Positions 52,849 through 62,600 of a stretch of DNA of 64,000 nucleotides are shown piece by piece (position 1 is the stretch's first letter; each line of letters opens with the position of its first letter). The stretch is taken from assembly GCA_039720395.1 (NCBI GenBank), contig JBBPBK010000048.1:1679501-1743500 (forward strand). The letters are read 5' to 3'. This stretch comes from Liquidambar formosana. Lineage: Eukaryota; Streptophyta; Magnoliopsida; Saxifragales; Altingiaceae. Below the pieces are notes generated by a model. That model saw only the letters and a program-made list of their open reading frames with translations, did no database searches and was not told the origin of the DNA. Made by a program: the position numbers and the translations under genes.

Positions 52849-53739
52849 CGTGCTACTGATATTCAGAGGGGTTTGATTCCTTCCCCTCAGTCTCCACTTC
52901 AGGTAATGCACAAAGCCACAAATAAGTATGAAGTTTGCAAAGTGACTGATGAGGAAGAGACCCAGCAGAGGCAGTTGAGGGCTATACTCAACAAGCTAAC
53001 CCCTCAAAACTTTGAAAAGCTTTTTGAGAAGGTCAAGGAGATCAATATTGACAATGCAGACACTCTCTCCGGTGTTGTTTCACAGATATTTGATAAAGCT
53101 CTGATGGTACCAACTTTCTGTGAAATGTATGCAAACTTATGCTATTGTCTTGCTGGTGAGCTGCCTGATTTCACCAAAGACAATGAGAAAATCACCTTTA
53201 AGAGGTTGCTTCTAAATAAGTGCCAGGAGGAATTTGAGAGGGGAGAAAGAGAGCAGGCTGAAGCTAATAGAGTAGAAGAGGATGGAGAAGTTGAACAATC
53301 TGAAGAGGGGAGGGAGGAGAAGAAGATTCAGGCACGAAGACGAATGTTAGGGAATATTAGATTGATTGGGGAGTTGTATAAGAAGAAGATGTTGACAGAG
53401 AGGATCATGCATGTGTGCATCATTAAGTTGCTGGGTCAGTGTCAGGATCTAAACGAGGAAGATATAGAAGCTCTGTGCAAACTAATGAGCACTATAGGAG
53501 AGATGATAGACCATCCCAAAGCGAAGGAGCAAATGGATAAATATTTTGACATTATGGCGAATTTATCAAACAACATGACATTATCTTCTAGGTTGAGGTT
53601 CATGTTGAAGGATGCTATTGATCTGAGAAAGAACAATTCTGGACGTAGAAGAGAGTATGTGAGAAGATCTAATTCCATCAAGGATCAGCCGAAGACGCCA
53701 AGCAAGAAATATCAAAGGCACTCCCAACCACAGCTACAG
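52849..53739 (+). pseudogene. eIF4G: eIF4G MIF4G exon, copy 1, fused to the RRES segment
   Basis: A 297-codon exon open throughout, from acceptor gctgacag to donor ctacag|gtattc, phase 0 at both ends. It encodes RGLIPSPQSPLQVMHKA, then the whole MIF4G domain (ILNKLTPQNFEKL, ITFKRLLLNKCQEEFERG, ARRRMLGNIRLIGELYKKKM, RLRFMLKDAIDLRKN). MIF4G is the HEAT-repeat domain by which eIF4G binds eIF4A in the cap-binding complex. After LRKN the normal KWQQRRKV is replaced by NSGRRREYVRRSNSI, a piece that lies upstream in eIF4G. The junction marks the end of a 996-bp tandem repeat. The TGA at 52843-52845 would be intronic with this acceptor. Because the unit's exon d is frameshifted, I class it as part of a pseudogene, although the exon itself is open. 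Confidence 0.75.
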
Positions 53740-53843
53740 GTATTCTATACAGTTACTAAAGTCCCATCTGTTCTCCCTATTTAACTTCTTCTTTTTTCCT
53801 TGAGTAATATGCTAGTGTGGCCTTTCATGCCCACCGCTGGCAG
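53740..53843 (+). other. 104-bp intron between the two MIF4G exons
   Basis: It starts gtattc, has a T-rich tract and ends gctggcag. Size and composition fit a plant intron. Removing it joins copy 1 to copy 2 in frame (phase 0-0). Confidence 0.55.
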
Positions 53844-54839
53844 CATGCTACTGATATTCAGAGGGGTTTGATTCCTTCACCTCAGTCTCCACTGCAGGTA
53901 ATGCACAAAGCCGCGAATAAGTATGAAGTTTGCAAAGTGACTGATGAGGAAGAGACCCAGCAGAGGCAGTTGAAGGCTATACTCAACAAGCTAACCCCTC
54001 AAAACTTTGAAAAGCTTTCTGAGAAGGTCAAGGAGATCAATATTGACAATGCAGACACTCTCTCCGGTGTTGTTTCACAGATATTTGATAAAGCTCTGAT
54101 GGTACCAACTTTCTGTGAAATTTATGCAAACTTATGCTATTATCTTGCTGATGTGCTGCCTGATTTCACCAAAGACAATGAGAAAATCACCTTTAAGAGG
54201 TTGCTTCTAAATAAGTGCCAGGAGGAATTTGAGAGGGGAAAAAGAGTGCAAGCTGAAGCTAATAGAATAGAAGAGGATGGAGAAGTTAAACAATCTGAAG
54301 AGGGAAGAGAGGAGAAGAAGATTCAGGCACGAAGACGAATGTTAGGGAATATTAGATTGATTGGGGAGTTGTATAAGAAGAAGATGTTGACAGAGAGGAT
54401 CATGCATGAGTGCATCATTAAGTTGTTGGGTCAGTATCAGAATCCAGACGAGGAAGATATAGAAGCTCTGTGCAAACTAATGAGCACTATAGGAGATATG
54501 ATAGACCATCCCAAAGTGAAGGAGCAAATGGATAAATATTTTGACATTATGGAGAACTTATCACACAACATGGCGTTATCTTCTAGGTTAAGGTTTATGT
54601 TGAAGGATGCAATTGATTTGAGAAAGAATAAATGGCAGCAACGGAGGAAAGTTGAAAGTCCAAAAAAGATTAAGGAAATACATAGAGAGAATTTTAAAAG
54701 CAAAAAGGTCAAAAAAAGGAAAAAAAAGAGACGAGAGGTTCTTCAGAAAGCAGATGCTGATGTACCACTTCTGATCTTTATATGGCATATAAGGGGCAGA
54801 GTGAGAAGCCGGAACCTGCCATTTCTTCGGAAAGTGTAG
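53844..54839 (+). pseudogene. eIF4G: eIF4G MIF4G exon, copy 2, with native 3' boundary then rearranged
   Basis: The complete MIF4G domain is open, with a few differences from copy 1 (ADVLPDF, YQNPDEED, MALSSRLR). Unlike copy 1 it continues into the normal sequence LRKNKWQQRRKVESPKKIKEIHR. It then jumps to KKRREVLQKADAD, which in eIF4G lies upstream of MIF4G. One base is missing near 54752-54757 compared with the other copies, so the frame ends in a wrong-frame tail and stops at 54839. A productive transcript would end here with MIF4G intact. Confidence 0.7.
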
Positions 54840-55069
54840 ACAGCACGTCTGGCATTGATGCGAGACATGTATCTCTAGATTTTAAAGAAGAGGATGTTCG
54901 AGGGAGCAAGGAAGATGGACAGAGTGCAGCTGAACCAAATGATTGGGAAGATGTTGTTGACGTCTTATCTCCAACATTGAAAATTTCTAATAATGGGGGG
55001 CAAGTTCATGGTGGCTTGCGGCGTCATGAGGAAGATGTAGATGGAGTAACTGTTGGAATTCTAAGCTAG
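54700..55069 (+). pseudogene. eIF4G: eIF4G pre-MIF4G block, copy A
   Basis: It encodes KRREVLQKADAD, then after a 1-base loss MAYKGQSEKPEPAISSES (54782), EDGQSAAEPNDWEDVVDVL and NNGGQVHGGLRRHEED. This is the plant eIF4G segment KEILQKADAAGTTSDLYMAYK...DDWEDAADI...GGQVHGG that normally precedes MIF4G. Here it follows MIF4G. It stops at 55069. Confidence 0.75.
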
Positions 55070-55339
55070 ATCATTGTCTTTTAGTATTCTTATTTAAGTT
55101 CATCTGTCTAGGTTCTTAATATATGAACAGTATTTATTGTGGTATTCTAATACACAACATCTATTAAGATGAAAGGTTATATGATCTATATATATATATA
55201 TGTACGTTCAATTCTATCAATGAATATGCAGTGAGGAATCGTTAAGTTTTATTGAGTTTTTATCAAGAGCACACTTTCTCTTGATCTTGTTTAGTCGTCA
55301 TTTCTTTAGCCATTTGTGAATAACCCAATAGTAACACGG
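55070..55339. other. Short AT-rich spacer
   Basis: Contains a (TA)n run at about 55188-55202. No recognised feature. Confidence 0.4.
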
Positions 55340-55740
55340 GTCTTGCAGACATTTTTGGGGCAATGTATTGATCTTGTTGCAGATTTTGAAATTAGACATG
55401 ATTTAGTGGAGGCCTTGGAGGGTTCTAAAGTCAGCATCTCAAAAATTTTGAAAGCAAAAAGGTTAAAAAAATAAACAAAAAGAGACGTGAGGTTCTTCAG
55501 AAAGCAAATGCTGTTGGTACAACTTCTAATCTTTTTATGGCATATAAGGGGCTGAATGAGAAGCTGGAACCTGCCATTTCTTAAGAATGCGTATGATGCG
55601 AGACTGGTATATCTAGATTTTAAAGAAGAGGATGTTAGAGTGAGCAAGGAAGATGGACAGAGTGAAGCTGAACCAGATGATTTGGAAGATGCTGCTGATA
55701 TCTCATGTCCAGGTAGATGAAAGTATTCTAGTAATTTCCT
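55340..55740 (+). pseudogene. eIF4G: eIF4G pre-MIF4G block, copy B
   Basis: It begins with FLGQCIDLVADFEIRHDLVEALEGSKVSISKILK and continues into EVLQKANAVGTTSNLFMAYKG and EDGQSEAEPDDLEDAADISCPG, with frame breaks. The order DFLL...then KEILQ shows it is a joint between two tandem copies of one block. The shared word gaggttcttcag is 754 bases after copy A and 397 bases before copy C (LTR removed). Confidence 0.7.
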
Positions 55741-58370
55741 GTTGACATTTTCAAGGCAATGTATCGATCTTCTTGCATATTTTGAAATTAGACATGATTT
55801 GGTGGAGGCCTTAAAGGGTTCTAAAGTCAGCATATCAAAAAATTTTGAAAGCAAAGAGTTAAAAGTAATGAAGAAAAAGAAATGAGAGGTGTGAACCTCG
55901 AAAATTGGCCCACATGATTGAAAAGGAGTCGCCACCTTATTTTTCAAAGGAAATAAGGAAAACCCTAAAAACCTTTTTATTTTAAAGAAAATAATTGAAT
56001 GACTCCATATTTAAAAAAAGAAAGGCAAAAATAGTCCTTTTGGAAACCAAATAAACTAGGGATTCAGAGGCTAAGTTGTGACATGGGAAGGTTCTAGGCA
56101 AAGTCTAGCCTATAGGCACCTATGTCACCCTAATCGGTTTTTTAGTTTATTTGAGCTAAATTAAAGTATTTTCACTCAAAAATCAGCAAAATCATCATAA
56201 GACAGCATGCAAATATCCATCCATTCATATATTCATTCATCTATACACAATAACCAAATAAAATAAATAAAAGAAAAAGAAAAAAGAAAACTAGGATATA
56301 TACTTGGATTTTAGGGCGGACTTGAACTTCAAAGTGAGCGCCTACGTATCATGTATGGAAGTATATGGATCAAAATCCACATAGTTCGAAAAAAATAGGG
56401 TTACAACCTAATAAAGACTTATGGTAAAAACCCTAAGTTTCCTTATTAAAAAATAAAAAATTTGATAAATAAACCAAGCATGAAATTTAGAAACCTCCAT
56501 AAGATGGAAACTTTTGATAAAAAAGCAACTTATTTCAAACTAACTAAAGCATTAATACATGATATATAACAACCATGAAAAGAAACAATTTGAAAAAACT
56601 AACCTAGCATGCTATGTGCAACTTACATGAATAAGGATAATGGAAACCCTAAAATCACAACTATGCATTAAATCCTATAGAATAACTCTAAAGCATACAA
56701 AACTCATTATGAATAGCATTTAAATCATGTATATTAACTAACTAAAGCATTAATACATGATAAAAATCCTAACTTTAGTATGCAATAGGACTATCCTACA
56801 AGAAACCCTAATTTTATCATTGATAGAGAAATAAATACCTTAGGTAAAGCCTTCTTTGTTGTTGTAGAGACTCTTTCCTTCTCTTGTGAACAACTTGAAA
56901 CAAATTTCTTCAAACCTCTAGTAAGAACTCCAGCTCTCCTTTAGAACTCTCTCTCTTACTCTCTTAGAATTTAGGTTAAATATATGCATAAAAAGTGTCC
57001 CTCTAATGCTGAAACATAGTGGAGTATGTATTAGAGTTTAGGTAGGATAAATCAATGGCCTGGATTAAAACCCTAAAAATTAATTCAAGGGTTATTAGAG
57101 ATTCCTTTGAGGCTCAAGGAACTCAAAAGTTACCAAAAAATAGAAGGAAACTCGTTCAAAAGAGTCACAATCCGTCAAAATAGGCAATAGAGTCCCGCTT
57201 TGGCAAAAATAGGAAGATGGCTCGGGTGACCACCTGGCTTTGGTCGGCTAGCCCCCTGGGTCCAAGCGGCTAGCCGTCTAGGGCTGGGGGTCGCCCGAGC
57301 TTGTCTTCAATTTTTTTCCTTATTTTGGACTCCTTTCCTTCCATGAGTGTTTTAGAAGTCAAATTAACTCTGATTTTGATGAAATAAAAGCCAAAACGAC
57401 CGTGTTTCAATGAGAAATACATTTTAAAACATTTTAGGGCAAAAAACACTAACCGTGGGTGCATGGTTAGCTCTTACAAAGGCGGTTAATTGCTATGCAT
57501 TACCATTACAAAGCATAGGTATGCACATAGGATTGAACTAAATGCTTTCTAAACCAAAATTGAATATTCAAAACCACTTTTAGGGATAAAATTAAGACTA
57601 ATTAAAGTTGATTTGAAAAGAATTGATTAATAATTGTGGGCCGAATTGAGCCAACACGAAATGGGTTTTTTAACCAACTTGAACCATTGTGAGTTATTTT
57701 AACCTTAATCCATTAATTCGCTAAATTGATTCCATAAATACCTCATATGCATCAATATGAACTCCGATTGATAATTTGGAGATCATTTTAAGGTCAAATG
57801 AAAACTTTGTGATATAAAAGACGATTATGCTCTTATTAACCCTCAAGATTAACCCTAAATTCAACCAAAATTCATACCAATTATCCTTAGGACTCTGAAA
57901 AACTAATGCAAGTGACTAGACTTAAAAACAAAACAAAAACTTACATAGAATGACAAACCCTAGTAAGGTGGCGCAAAAATGGGGTGTGACAAGAGGTTCT
58001 TCAAAAAGCAGATGCTGCTCGTACAACTTCTGATCTTTTTATGGCATATAAGGTGCCAAATGAGAAGTTAGAATCTGCCATTTCTTCAGAAAGTGTAGAC
58101 AACACATCTGGCATTGATGCGAGACAGGTATATTTAGGAGCGAGTAGGGAAGATGGACAAAGTGAAGCTAAACCAAATGGTTGGGAAGATGCTGTTGACT
58201 TCTCATGTCCAGGTAGAAGAAAGTATTCTAGAGATTTCCTGTTGACATTTTTAGGGCAATCTACTAATCTTTCTGCAAATTTTGAAATTAGAAATGATTT
58301 AGTGGAGCCCTGAAAGGTTTTTAAGTCAACATCTCAAAAATTTTTGAAAGCATGAAGGTCAAAAAATTGA
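55741..58370 (+). pseudogene. eIF4G: eIF4G pre-MIF4G block, copy C, split by a solo LTR
   Basis: 55741-55889 and 57992-58370 join across the LTR into one copy: DFEIRHDLVEALKGSKVSIS, EVLQKADAARTTSDLFMAYKVPNEK (58041 onward), EDGQSEAKPNGWEDAVDFSCPG, KYSRDFLLTFLGQSTNLSANFEIRNDLVE, then a further partial GSK...KVKKLKKK. Frames are broken at several points. Confidence 0.7.
55890..57991. mobile_element. Solo LTR (2,102 bp)
   Basis: The element begins TGTGAACC and ends GGTGTGACA, so it has TG...CA ends. A perfect 5-bp target duplication AGAGG flanks it (55885-55889 and 57992-57996), and the interrupted eIF4G-derived sequence is continuous across it. Near the ends GCCACCTTA and TAAGGTGGC form a subterminal inverted pair, and gcctacgtatcatg occurs inside; both recall Tat/Ogre-type Gypsy LTRs. 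There is no internal coding region or second LTR, so it is a recombined solo LTR. Confidence 0.85.
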
Positions 58371-59689
58371 AGAAAAAAAAGTAGCATTTGGTTACACATT
58401 AAGAAGTTTTTCAATTAGATATTCAGGTTGCATTTGGTTCGTGGGTTTTAGGGATGGAATGAAAACCTTTTTAGATTAGATATTTAGGCTGTATTTGGTT
58501 CGTGGGTTTAAGGGATGGAATGAAAAAGGACACTACTTCCTTCCACCCCAGGGTGGAGGAGTTCTTCCCTACCTTCATTTATTTTTTGTCCCGTTTCATA
58601 AATATTTTTAAAAAATATGAATTATAAAACACAAACAAACAAATAAGTTAATATAGATATGTAGACATACATTCATGTTAACATAAACATGTAACACTCA
58701 AATACGAATTTATAAAAATGTGTTCACAATTATGTAAACATGGGAATGCATGCACACAATCAATTTTCCTTTATTTGGACAAGTGGCAAAATATGAGTGG
58801 GAGCGGGGAGGGAGCTCCTCTACCTAAGGGTGGAGGCAAGTATTTTCCAATGAAAAGGTTGATTGTTTGGTATTTCAATAGAAAGAAATCCTTATTCCTT
58901 TGCACCTCTCTATTCCCTTGTTGTTTATAGTAATGAGGGAATGCTCATTCCCAGCCGTAGAGAATGAAGTATAATGGCCCCACTCTTGACATATCTTCTC
59001 TCTCTTTTCCTCCTCTTTCCTCTCTCACACACACAAAAATCAGTACATAAGGACTACACCATCAAGTTCATAGCATCCACCAGGTGATGATTTTTGCCGT
59101 CCCCATTGTCGTCGCGTCTGGTGGCCACACCTCCTAAATCTACACCATGCCTTTTAGATCTACGTATGTTATAGAGAGGTAAATGGGTATGGAATTTTGA
59201 AGACGATGATGGAAAAGAAGAAAAGAAAAAAAAAAAGCATCTTCTGGTACAATGGGTATGGGATGATGAAAATGATGATACAATTTTTTTTTTCTTTTTT
59301 GTTTTCCTGCCAGATGATGAATCTATGGTAGCATTGTGGCCTCATGGGTGTTGGATGATGAAGATTTTGGTCTCCTAGAAAGCCATTTTTTACATAACCT
59401 CTTAGTAGTCCAAGAGTATAGAATAACCATTCATTTTCCCTCTTTTGAGGGAATAGCCATTTCTTTTCAAACTAAGTGGAATCACTATGACCATGACCAT
59501 TTTCACCTTTAAAGGATAGGAATCATTAAAAAAGGGTCCCACTAACGCTTTTCCGTTCCATTCCTATCATTTACTAAACAATGGAATGACTTTTCCCATT
59601 CACATTCCCATTCACATTCCCATTCCATTCTCATTCTTATTCTCATTCCTTTTTCATTTGCATTCCATTCACTGAAACCAAATGTAACC
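58371..59689. mobile_element. AATGGAATG-type DNA element, long copy
   Basis: gcatttggttcgtggg near 58434 (and repeated near 58492) is mirrored by gaaaccaaatgtaac near 59675-59688. Terminal regions are full of AATGGAATG/CATTCCATTC words. No transposase was recognised. Its right part matches 49386-49512, so the junction between the two 10.19-kb units lies inside it. Confidence 0.5.
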
Positions 59690-62600
59690 TAAGAGCTCAT
59701 CTAATTGAAATTTATAGCCATTTAATCAAGGCCGAAGTTCATATCAACTTCGTATCAACTTTTTAATTAAATATTGGGCTGAGCGTGAATATCACTGCTT
59801 AGGGTTGAGCCACATGGGTCACTGGTTGAAGCCAAGGGTTTCTGATTATCACATGAACAATTTGATACCTTTCATACCTTAAAAACCGTCAGCTATATTT
59901 CTTTTAGGGCCCATGCCCTACAGGGTTTTATTAAATTTGACGAGCTCAACCACGCACTTAACCATTCAAATGGTGGGGTCCCACCAAATAATGGCACTAA
60001 AAATTCTCATGCATGTGTTGGAGAGTATCTGGTTGCATGTTATTGTATTGGTGATCCATTATAAGGCTACAATTTCAAAAGCTTTGGAGATTTGGAATCT
60101 CTATAAAATCGTTTATATTTTGAAAGCATGAGCAGCGCTAAATTGCCAATAATTATGGTTGAAATTTGTAATCGATGTTCCTCCACAAGGAGGTTAACTA
60201 CTCTCTACGTGGTACCTATTAGGAATCACATCCAAGTATGAATAAAAAATTAGCCCAATGTGAATAATAACTGTCCTTTTGGAATTTTTTTTTAAAGAAT
60301 TAATTATTAAATATGCAAATTATTTAGAAATTTTTTGATAAATTTAATACTTTATCCAACTTAATCTTCCCCTTGGACTGAATTTTTGTGGAACTAACAC
60401 TGAGTAGAGGCCTTTTTATTACTTCTCATGTCAATGACTAACGTCTACATGCATTTTACATTTTTCTTTAACATTTACATTTTTTGTGATATACATGATT
60501 AATTCATTGCATAACACCCAATATCAACCTTTTTAATCTATATTAAAGCATAGAGTAGCTTGAACTCACAGCCTCTCACATTGATGGAAGATCTAACCAA
60601 CTTAATATTATGACAATTAATGTTCCTTTCATCCCGGTGTCATAATTTGATTGTGCCTTTTGTGGACTAGTTTGAAGATAGTCAAGTTGTAAAGAAATTA
60701 AGTATGAAAATGCTTACATGTAATAGTCTACCACTCATACTAATTAGATCATTTATCAAAATATATGGAGCCTATATTTTAGAGATGTGTCTAAGTAATG
60801 ATGAACTGTCATATTAGTCGGTCCAAGTAATCACTAACCATCATGCTAGCCGGATTCTCTGTCGAATTGATTGATTAATTTTCAACATGAGTTCCATATT
60901 CCAATTCCCTATAAATTTGCAACCATGGCTTCAATACCTATGACAATATTTAATGGATTTGAAAGTGTCTAGGAATCCTTAGAATGAAACATAAGACACG
61001 TTTGGGTTTCAAGTTTGCTTCGGACCAAAACCTCCTACGTACGGATGAATCCTTCCTTGTATGCTAAGGGATGAGGAGGGGGCATTGGAGGAGTCATCAA
61101 AGACCTTTAGGTCAATTTTGCAATGTTTTAGGGTAGATCATGGTTCAGTACTTCAGTGACTTTACTGAAAGCATGATACCAAAGTTTGACACGTGTAAAG
61201 TAGAGACAACAACAAATCAAACTGATCAAACCGTTTATTTGCATTCACTAAACGTGGCTTCCTTGAAACCTTCGTTTCATAAATGACTCCTAGGAAGGAC
61301 TTCCCCACATAGCGCTTTTTAGTTGTAATAACTAAGAAATTGTGGCTCATTTGCCTATAAAAAAAATAAAAATAAATAAAAAAGGCTAAGAAACTGTGCC
61401 AAGCACAACGTTAATGCTCCCTTCAATTGATGGCAGAGAAAAGGAAAAGTAAAATAAATGACCTTTGTCTCTCTCTTTTTCTTTTTCTTTTTCTTTTTCT
61501 TTTCCTTGGGTGCATTACTGCATTGGATTGGCATATAAAAGTTGTGGACTTCTTTTTTATTATTTATTTGTTTATTATTATTATTATTTTTTTGGGTTCT
61601 AATGAAAATGCAATGGACTATTGGATTACATAATGGTGGGCAACTCATATCCCTTTTCCCATGTCTCTTTTTAACCTAATTACACGCACTCAGGCGGAGA
61701 ACTTTTTATTAAAATTAATTTTAAACAAGATAAAGTCTAAGTGTGTAATCAAGGATTATGTATTAGGCAACCCATTTTCTTTATTTTACAAAGAAAAACA
61801 TTACAAGAGAGTTGACACTTGAGGAAAGGAGAAAGAAAAAAGGAAAAAAATCTTAAACTTACTCGTAAACTTACGGGTAAAGCTCTTCTTGATCTCTCCG
61901 GCTCTCTCTATATGTATTTTTTGTAATTTGCATAAACACTTCCTTGATGCATCAGTTAAGGTTTATGTTTTTTTGTTGTATTTGATCTGATATAGAAAAA
62001 CATGTGTTTGATTTGTGTTGTGATATATATATATATAGGTTGCAGAGGACTGAAGAACAGAGAGTTCAATATCTATGTCCCATATATAACCAGTCTATGG
62101 CTAACAGGAGCAAATCACACTTCAGAAAACCAAGTCGACTCGCCAACTCAGCCCCTCTATATCTATATATTCACACACAAGTATATACCTTTTTTGATTT
62201 CAGAGTGATGAGCACATTTAATATTGATTGAATATGAGAATTCAAGAATTGGGTATTGTTATTAATGTTTATATATATGTTTTAGAATCATTAGAACATT
62301 GGGTATTGTTGAATATGACCATAGAAAAATTGAATCTTCTCTTGAAGGTTGTGGTGAATTTTTTCAAATTTCTGATTGGTTTAATGAATTACTTTTGTTG
62401 TTGATGCTCCGGCTTCAGATTCTACAATGAGGCCAAGTGAGTCGTCTAGTCAGAGAAGTAATCGAGCTGTTCCAAGGGCGCCATCTTCTCAATCTAGATC
62501 TGGAACTTCAGATTCAACAGCCCCAACAAGCACCGCACAAGGTCCGTTTTGATTTTGCTGTCACATGACTAAACTGTGGGTAATAGTCACAATTCTAGCT

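Larger units (their letters stand above)
49386..53840 (+). repeat. 10.19-kb tandem segmental duplication, left unit (shared part)
   Basis: From about 49386 the sequence aligns with the region from about 59410 onward at a near-constant offset of 10,177-10,193 bases, checked at aagagctca (49514/59691), atgctccgg (52211/62404) and the ggggtttga junction (52872/63060). Similarity is high with scattered substitutions and small indels. The first 2 kb (49514-51500) holds no recognised coding sequence and may include the eIF4G promoter region. Confidence 0.85.

Noticed and set aside
52849..54839. MIF4G copies as processed retrocopies or as eIFiso4G
   Set aside because: Neighbouring introns are retained, there is no poly-A tail, and the residues (ITFKRLLLNKCQEEFERGERE, KWQQRRKV) fit eIF4G rather than eIFiso4G.
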